Source: Adiantum capillus-veneris (Eukaryota > Streptophyta > Polypodiopsida > Polypodiales > Pteridaceae). From it: a stretch of 64,000 nt of DNA. The stretch's first letter is position 1. Every line of letters begins with the position of its first letter. The stretch lies in the NCBI GenBank assembly GCA_014529385.2, contig CM043945.1, positions 99,984,963 to 100,048,962 of the forward strand, read 5' to 3'. Of the stretch, positions 59,025 to 64,000 are shown piece after piece. Made by a program: the position numbers and the translations under genes. A model generated the notes under the pieces. It was not told the origin of the DNA. It worked only from the letters and a program-made list of their open reading frames with translations, and searched no databases.

Positions 59025-60315
59025 TGTCGTGCTGTGACACGTACATAGTGGGAATGCATGCTACAAGAGTTATCTTGTAACTTTTTAGATACATAGTTAT
59101 ATTTTCTATAATGTACATATGCATATTTAAGTATAATAATACGCCTTCTATCTCATCCTATTATTTTTCTCAAGGGTAACCTATTCTTACTTTACCATCA
59201 GAAAATACTATGGGAAAAGCATCAATAGCTCCGCCTCTTTAACTTGGGGCAAAAAAGCATTGATTCTTTATTTCTACTATCTCATTATCATCTCACACCC
59301 TAGCTAGATCCTATATCTAGGGTAAACTCCAATATATATATATTCTATTTATTTTTCATATTTTTCTTATATTTTTTTCTAAATAGCTACTAGGGGGGAA
59401 TCAAATCCTAGTGGAACACTAAGTGGCATGATTTCAAAGATACACTTATTTTAAAGCATTATTGCAAGCCTGATTACAAAGCTTTGTCAAGGAGCAATGT
59501 CATGCTTTCATATGGCATGAGGTGCCCTTTGGAATCAAATGAAAGTCTAAGCTAAGGGGACCCTATTTTGATGATTTTTTAACACAAGGTTCCAATTCCA
59601 ATTGGAAAACTTTTTTAAAATGAAAATCGTAGCTAATGAGCTGACTTTTCTGCCCATATTTTTACTTTTTTATTTGGAGCCACGGTTGAGGAGATATGAT
59701 CAAAATATTGGACCCCAGTCTGCACACATCATGCAGAGACAACTCATTTCCAACTTTTCCAATTTCTGTTCACACTGGCTCCTCTCTTCTTGTGTAAACC
59801 CTTGGGGGTTCCCTTCATCTATAAAAGGGGGCCTCTTCTTCCTTGAAAAGAACTCAAGCATTCTTAAATACTTATTTCACCGGATCCCATCATACTACCT
59901 CTTATAGACTATAACTTTTCTTTTGATGTAAGCGTAGTTATCTTGCTATGAACCAAGAGGATTTGTATACACAATTAATCCCCATCACTAGATAAAACAT
60001 ATATATTTGGTCAGCCAAGATTGAATGCCATTAACTCATCTATTAACCCTTTCATACTACCCATGATACGATATGACCATAGCCTTGATGTTTTCATCTT
60101 TGGGTTGTTTTGACACTCTCTTTTGTGTTCTTTCTTTGTGTGTGTGAGTGCAAGAGAGAAATAGTGGAACTTCTTTGATTGCACTTCAGTCCGACCCCTA
60201 GTCTTCATGGCATCTATGGTTTAACTCCTTCATATAGTTTTTTTTGGAGTTCTCTCACAAACTCTCACAGCCATAAGCCCGGTGCTTTCCCGGCAAGACC
60301 ACAAATTTCTCCACA
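59025..60315 (+). repeat. 5' LTR of element 3
   Basis: TATA box CTATAAAAGGGGG at about 59,819-59,831. It ends AAATTTCTCCACA, then TATTTTTGGTGAACCCGACG, a primer-site-like sequence shared with gypsy element 2. Confidence 0.85.
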
Positions 60316-60364
60316 TATTTTTGGTGAACCCGACGTGAACAAGCCGGGGTGAGAGTACATAAAG

Positions 60365-62575
60365 ATGGATAGCAAAGTGGAGCAGCTATATGCTGAAATG
60401 AAAGAGCTTGCAGACAGATGCAAATGGCTTGAAGAAGAAGAATGGATTCAAAAAGCGATTGAAAGCGCTAGGTACTCCGTATATAATGAGCTTAATATAT
60501 TCGAAGGCTATGATCCAGAAGGATATCTTGAGTGCTATGTGACAGAGATGAGGCTTCAAGAAATTCCAGAAGCTCGAATGATTACAAAATTTGTTGAACT
60601 TGTGAGTGATGATTTCAAGCACCAAGTTCAAGACTATGCAAGCAATTGGGGTGAGTTTTCTATAGCTATAACACAGGTATGCTTGGAACATCAAGACAAA
60701 GAGATGGAGCAGAGTGGAAGTGGATGTGACCAGCTAGAGTTGGTGTCTCCTGTAAGCCATGCAAGTGTCAACACATCCATACAAGCTAATTTAGAAGCAG
60801 TAATAGATGCATATCTCTTGCAAGATGAAAATTTATTGTATGCAGATGAAGTAGACATAGTGGAAGCTATTTATGCACGTTTGGGTCTTGTAACCTTCGT
60901 ATCTCAAGATAATGACTCTCATGATGCTATCCAAGTGCCTGAAACGGCTCAAAGAGACTTAGAGGATGATGCAAACTCGTCGGCTATCATGGATGATTTG
61001 GACGCTCCTTTTGATTCGTTTGAAGATGCACATGAGTGTATATACAAGGATGAGGATGCTATGGTTTTGACAGAGGATGTGAAGGGAAAACATGTGGAAG
61101 ACGGCTCTATTAGTGATGTGCTACAATCTACTTTTGAGCAGATCCAGGAACTTTTACCAAGTTTAGAAGAGCCAGATGCCTACGCTGAAGACATATACCA
61201 GGATGAAGAAGTCATTATCAATGCTTTCCTATGCGAGTTTGATGCATGTGGTACTACCCAAATGGATATGCCTAGCTGCGAAAGTGCTAATTTAGAGGGG
61301 GTGACTGAAAATATCTTCCTTCGTGAGTATATCTCTGCTAGTAGCATTGCGTATTGTGAAGTACCTCAGCTAGACGAGGTGGAAGAAGAGGAGGGCATTG
61401 ACAGAGTAATGTGTATGTCTTATGGGGTAGCATATGTGATGCAGATGAGTCATGAAATTGTGCCTTATTTAGAGCTAGATGCAGCAAGCTTTCACAATTC
61501 CATGGTAGAGGAAGGAATGACAGATGCAGATTCTCTGCATGAGGATTGGGGTTCTGCAGATGAAGCTATGAATCTTCAAGATTCACAAATCAAAGATAGA
61601 GAAGTGTTTGGTTATGCTATACAGGTTGAAGTGACATCAGAGGATATAGTAGAAGAGCAAGAAACCTCTTCGGATATGGTCTGTGATTGGGGTGATATTT
61701 CTGATTTGTGTGAAGATGCAAATAAAGATGCTTGCCAGAAAGTACCTACTATACAGGGTTCTAAGAATTTCGGTTGCCTGCAGGTATGCAAACAATATCT
61801 GAGGCATAAAAGGGATTTAGGTCTTGTGTCATAGGGTATAAATTGCAAGCAGGTTTGTGAGTATCTATCTGCTATGGATAGGAAGGGTATACATGGTGAT
61901 GCCTTGAAGCAAGAAGAGGATGCTAGCTCTATGCTGACACCAGAGTCATGTAATGAAGAAGGGTTCTCCCTAGATGAGTGGAGACATGATTCAATTGAAG
62001 ATAATTTAGGGATGGGTCAAAAAGGAATAAGGGGTGAAGATATTGTGTCAGAGACTAAATCGAAGGAGGTTTTTGAGCAGTCGGTTACAAGTGACTGGGA
62101 GCATAACTACCAGGATGATTTGGAAAGGGAATTAGACACCATATTTGAGAGGTATGCAAAGTTTTATGATGTAAAGCTGGAGAGGTATTTGGTAAAAGGT
62201 GAGAGAATTGATGAGAGGTTTACCATGCATATTTCTGAGGTTTCTCTCGATGTGGAGAAAAGCTATCTAGAGGATTCTTTTGAGAATGAAGATGCAGATT
62301 CAGACTTCTATGCGAAAGAGGTACATATGGATTCAGAGGTTGGTGAGAAGGTTGAAGTGCAGTTTCAAAAATCTTTCGAGTATATTAGAGGAAGCTTGGA
62401 AGTGTTTTTTGAAGAGGAGTATAAGGAACTTATGTCTCTTCGTCATGAAGATTTTGCGCATAATGGAGATTTTTTACAGATGTTCTGGAGACAGATGTAT
62501 ATAACAATTCCTTCTGATCCGAGAGGAATTAAAAGATGCAGAGAATCTCAATGCTTAGTACAATACAAGTTTTAG
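60365..62575 (+). CDS. Gag-like protein with a long acidic C-terminal region
   Basis: ATG at 60,365, 50 bp inside the LTR. One reading frame runs 736 codons with a single TAG at 61,832-61,834. Residues about 40-70 (FEGYDPEGYLECYVTEMRLQ) match the Gag of gypsy element 2 (FNGKDVTKYLCKYVKEMEL) residue by residue at F, G, D, Y, L, Y, V, E, M. After about residue 115 the protein is very rich in Asp and Glu with no known domain and no zinc knuckle. It may be a truncated Gag with new material, needed for packaging or for another role. The long open frame in a non-autonomous element suggests recent or continuing selection, or recent insertion. The TAG could stop it at 489 residues. Confidence 0.7.
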
Positions 62576-62689
62576 AGTTAGCCATATGATCCTAGAGGAG
62601 GTCATGGGATGACAGGGAATACAATTGCTTTCACAAGTTACCATGAGGCTGGCACATGCCGGAGGATGTGCAGGTTTAGAGGGGGTGGA

Positions 62690-63425
62690 TGTCATGCTGT
62701 GACACGTACATAGTGGGAACGCATGCTACAAGAGTTATCTTGTAACGTTTTAGATACATAGTTATATTTTCTATAATGTACATATGCATATTTAAGTATA
62801 ATAATACGCCTTCTATCTCATCCTATTATTTTTCTCAAGGGTAACCTATTCTTACTTTACCATCAGAAAATACTATGGGAAAAGCGTCAACAGCTCCGCC
62901 TCTTTAACTTGGGGCAAAAAAGCATTGATTCTTTATTTCTACTATCTCATTATCATCTCACACCCTAGCTAGATCCTATATCTAGGATAAACTCCAATAT
63001 ATACATATTCTATTTATTTTTCATATTTTTCTTATATTTCTTTTTAAATAGCTACTAGGGGGGAATCAAATCCTAGTGGGACACTAGGTGGCATGATTTC
63101 AAAGATACACTTATTTTAATGCATTATTGCAAGCATGATTACAAATCTTTGTCAAGGAGCAATGTCATGCTTTCATATGGCATGAGGTGCCCTTTGGAAT
63201 CAAATGAAAGTCTAAGCTAAGGGGACCACAGGAAGACTTTTGCTGCCAGAAATGGACCCTATTTTGATGATTTTTTTACACAAGGTTCCATCTCCAATTG
63301 GAAAACGATTTTAAAATAAAAATCGTAGCTAATGAGATGAATTTTTTGCCCATATTTTTACTTTTTCATTTGGATCCACGGTTGAGGAGATATGATCAAA
63401 ATACTGGACCCCAGTCTGCCCACAT
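62690..63425 (+). repeat. 3' LTR of element 3, left part
   Basis: Starts TGTCATGCTGTGACACG after the purine tract AGAGGGGGTGGA, and matches 46,149-46,890. It is broken at ...CCCACAT by CACTA-4. In the 46.9-kb LTR the sequence continues CATGTAGGGAC. Confidence 0.85.
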
Positions 63426-63459
63426 CACTACAACACTAAATGAAGATATCGACGGCCAT

Positions 63460-63528
63460 GCCTTTCCACGCGTATATTGACGACATTAGCGGGTGTCGCA
63501 ATGTGCATTGATATACGCGTGGAAAGGC
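63460..63528. repeat. Subterminal hairpin of CACTA-4
   Basis: GCCTTTCCACGCGTATAT and its exact complement ATATACGCGTGGAAAGGC lie about 33 bp apart. A third ACGCGTATA-type copy follows near 63,540. Confidence 0.8.
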
Positions 63529-63731
63529 TTTATTTGCCACGCGTATAGCGACGCGTATATCGATGCCAAAATAAATGGGGAAAAAAAACGAAACCCGTGC
63601 GCAGGGGCCATTTTCGCCTGGTTAGGTCTTGGCTGAAACCTGATGCGCAGGTATTATGTCCATCTCCACCCTCCCCAACCCCTCTCTCTTGCTCTCTCTC
63701 TCTCTCTACCTCTACATCGTGTGTGTGTGTA

Positions 63732-63733
<2 letters not shown>

Positions 63734-63809
<76 letters not shown>

Positions 63810-63885
63810 TGTGTGTGTGTAGAGAGAGAGAGAGAATGAGAAAGAGAGAGAGAGAGAGAGAGAAATGTGTGTGTGTGTGTGTGTA

Positions 63886-63918
<33 letters not shown>
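63734..63918. repeat. GA and GT microsatellites
   Basis: Long GA runs with short GT runs. They create long open frames with no meaning. Confidence 0.9.
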
Positions 63919-63921
<3 letters not shown>

Positions 63922-64000
63922 TTAATGTATGCTTAGGAAATTAAAACTAAAGAAAAAAAATTAAAGAGAGAAATGAAATGAAATGTTATATTAACGTCTT

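Larger units (their letters stand above)
59025..63425 (+). mobile_element. Non-autonomous LTR retrotransposon (element 3)
   Basis: 5' LTR 59,025-60,315 (TGTCG...CCACA), internal 60,316-62,689, 3' LTR from 62,690. The LTRs match those of gypsy element 2. The 5' copy lacks about 680 bp corresponding to roughly 47,000-47,680. Only one gene is present, with no protease, reverse transcriptase or integrase, so it must rely on enzymes from elsewhere. It is inserted in CACTA-3 and its 3' LTR is cut by CACTA-4. Confidence 0.88.
63426..64000 (+). mobile_element. CACTA-4, left end, continuing past the window
   Basis: It begins CACTACAACACTAAATGAAG directly after LTR sequence. The probable duplicated target is CAT (63,423-63,425). 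The subterminal region has ACGCGTATA motifs in both orientations, in place of the GCGTCGCTAT motifs of CACTA-1 and CACTA-3, so it is a different subfamily. GA and GT runs from 63,720 on resemble the leader of CACTA-1. Confidence 0.75.

Noticed and set aside
63597-63886. Plus-strand frames rich in Arg-Glu
   Set aside because: Produced by GA and GT runs in CACTA-4.

Overview
The window looks like nuclear DNA of a land plant with a large, transposon-rich genome. I favour a seed-free plant (fern, lycophyte or moss), because the Ty3/gypsy element at 40-46 kb, the MULE-like transposase at 15.5-18.8 kb and the kinase relic at 0.6-1.5 kb most resemble families I associate with those lineages. The species cannot be fixed from sequence alone. 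No rRNA gene, clear tRNA gene, CRISPR array or intact ordinary host gene was seen. Nearly every coding region carries stops, frameshifts or insertions.

Layout. 0-3 kb: a protein-kinase relic and an interspersed repeat. 3.3-13.6 kb (minus strand): a multi-exon, broken gene joining a ParB-like domain to a permuted (beta-class) DNA methyltransferase. Its second exon is split by a 6.6-kb CACTA element (6745-13348, 3-bp target duplication GGA) that carries a degenerate tnp2-like gene, a tnpA-like gene and a captured heavy-metal-associated (HMA) gene fragment. 13.6-14.7 kb: seven copies of a near-palindromic motif. 15.5-18.8 kb: a decayed MULE-like transposase gene. 18,883-28,032: a complete-length minus-strand Ty3/gypsy element with two RNase H regions (Tat-like), inserted in a second copy of the 2-kb repeat.

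29.0-48.2 kb: a 63-bp minisatellite, then a second Ty3/gypsy element (plus strand). Its 5' LTR is split at 29,682/39,105 by a 9.4-kb element with terminal inverted repeats. That insert carries two unrecognised plus-strand genes (one ending in a ubiquitin-like region), a histone H3-like gene with a greatly lengthened tail, and a multi-exon gene of a widespread, poorly described putative transposase family. It is the strongest candidate here for an undescribed mobile system.

48.2-64 kb: two copies of a diverged non-coding repeat, a minus-strand CACTA transposase region (51.7-54.7 kb), and a nest of three elements. In that nest the end of one CACTA (58,413-59,024) is interrupted by a non-autonomous LTR element (from 59,025), whose 3' LTR is in turn interrupted by another CACTA (from 63,426). 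The LTR element shares LTRs with the 40-kb element but encodes only a Gag-like N-terminus followed by a very long acidic region.

Relationships. The LTR element at 59-63 kb probably depends on relatives of the 40-kb element for reverse transcriptase and integrase. The deleted CACTA at 6.7 kb would depend on a CACTA with an intact transposase core. The target-site reconstructions let most insertions be ordered in time.
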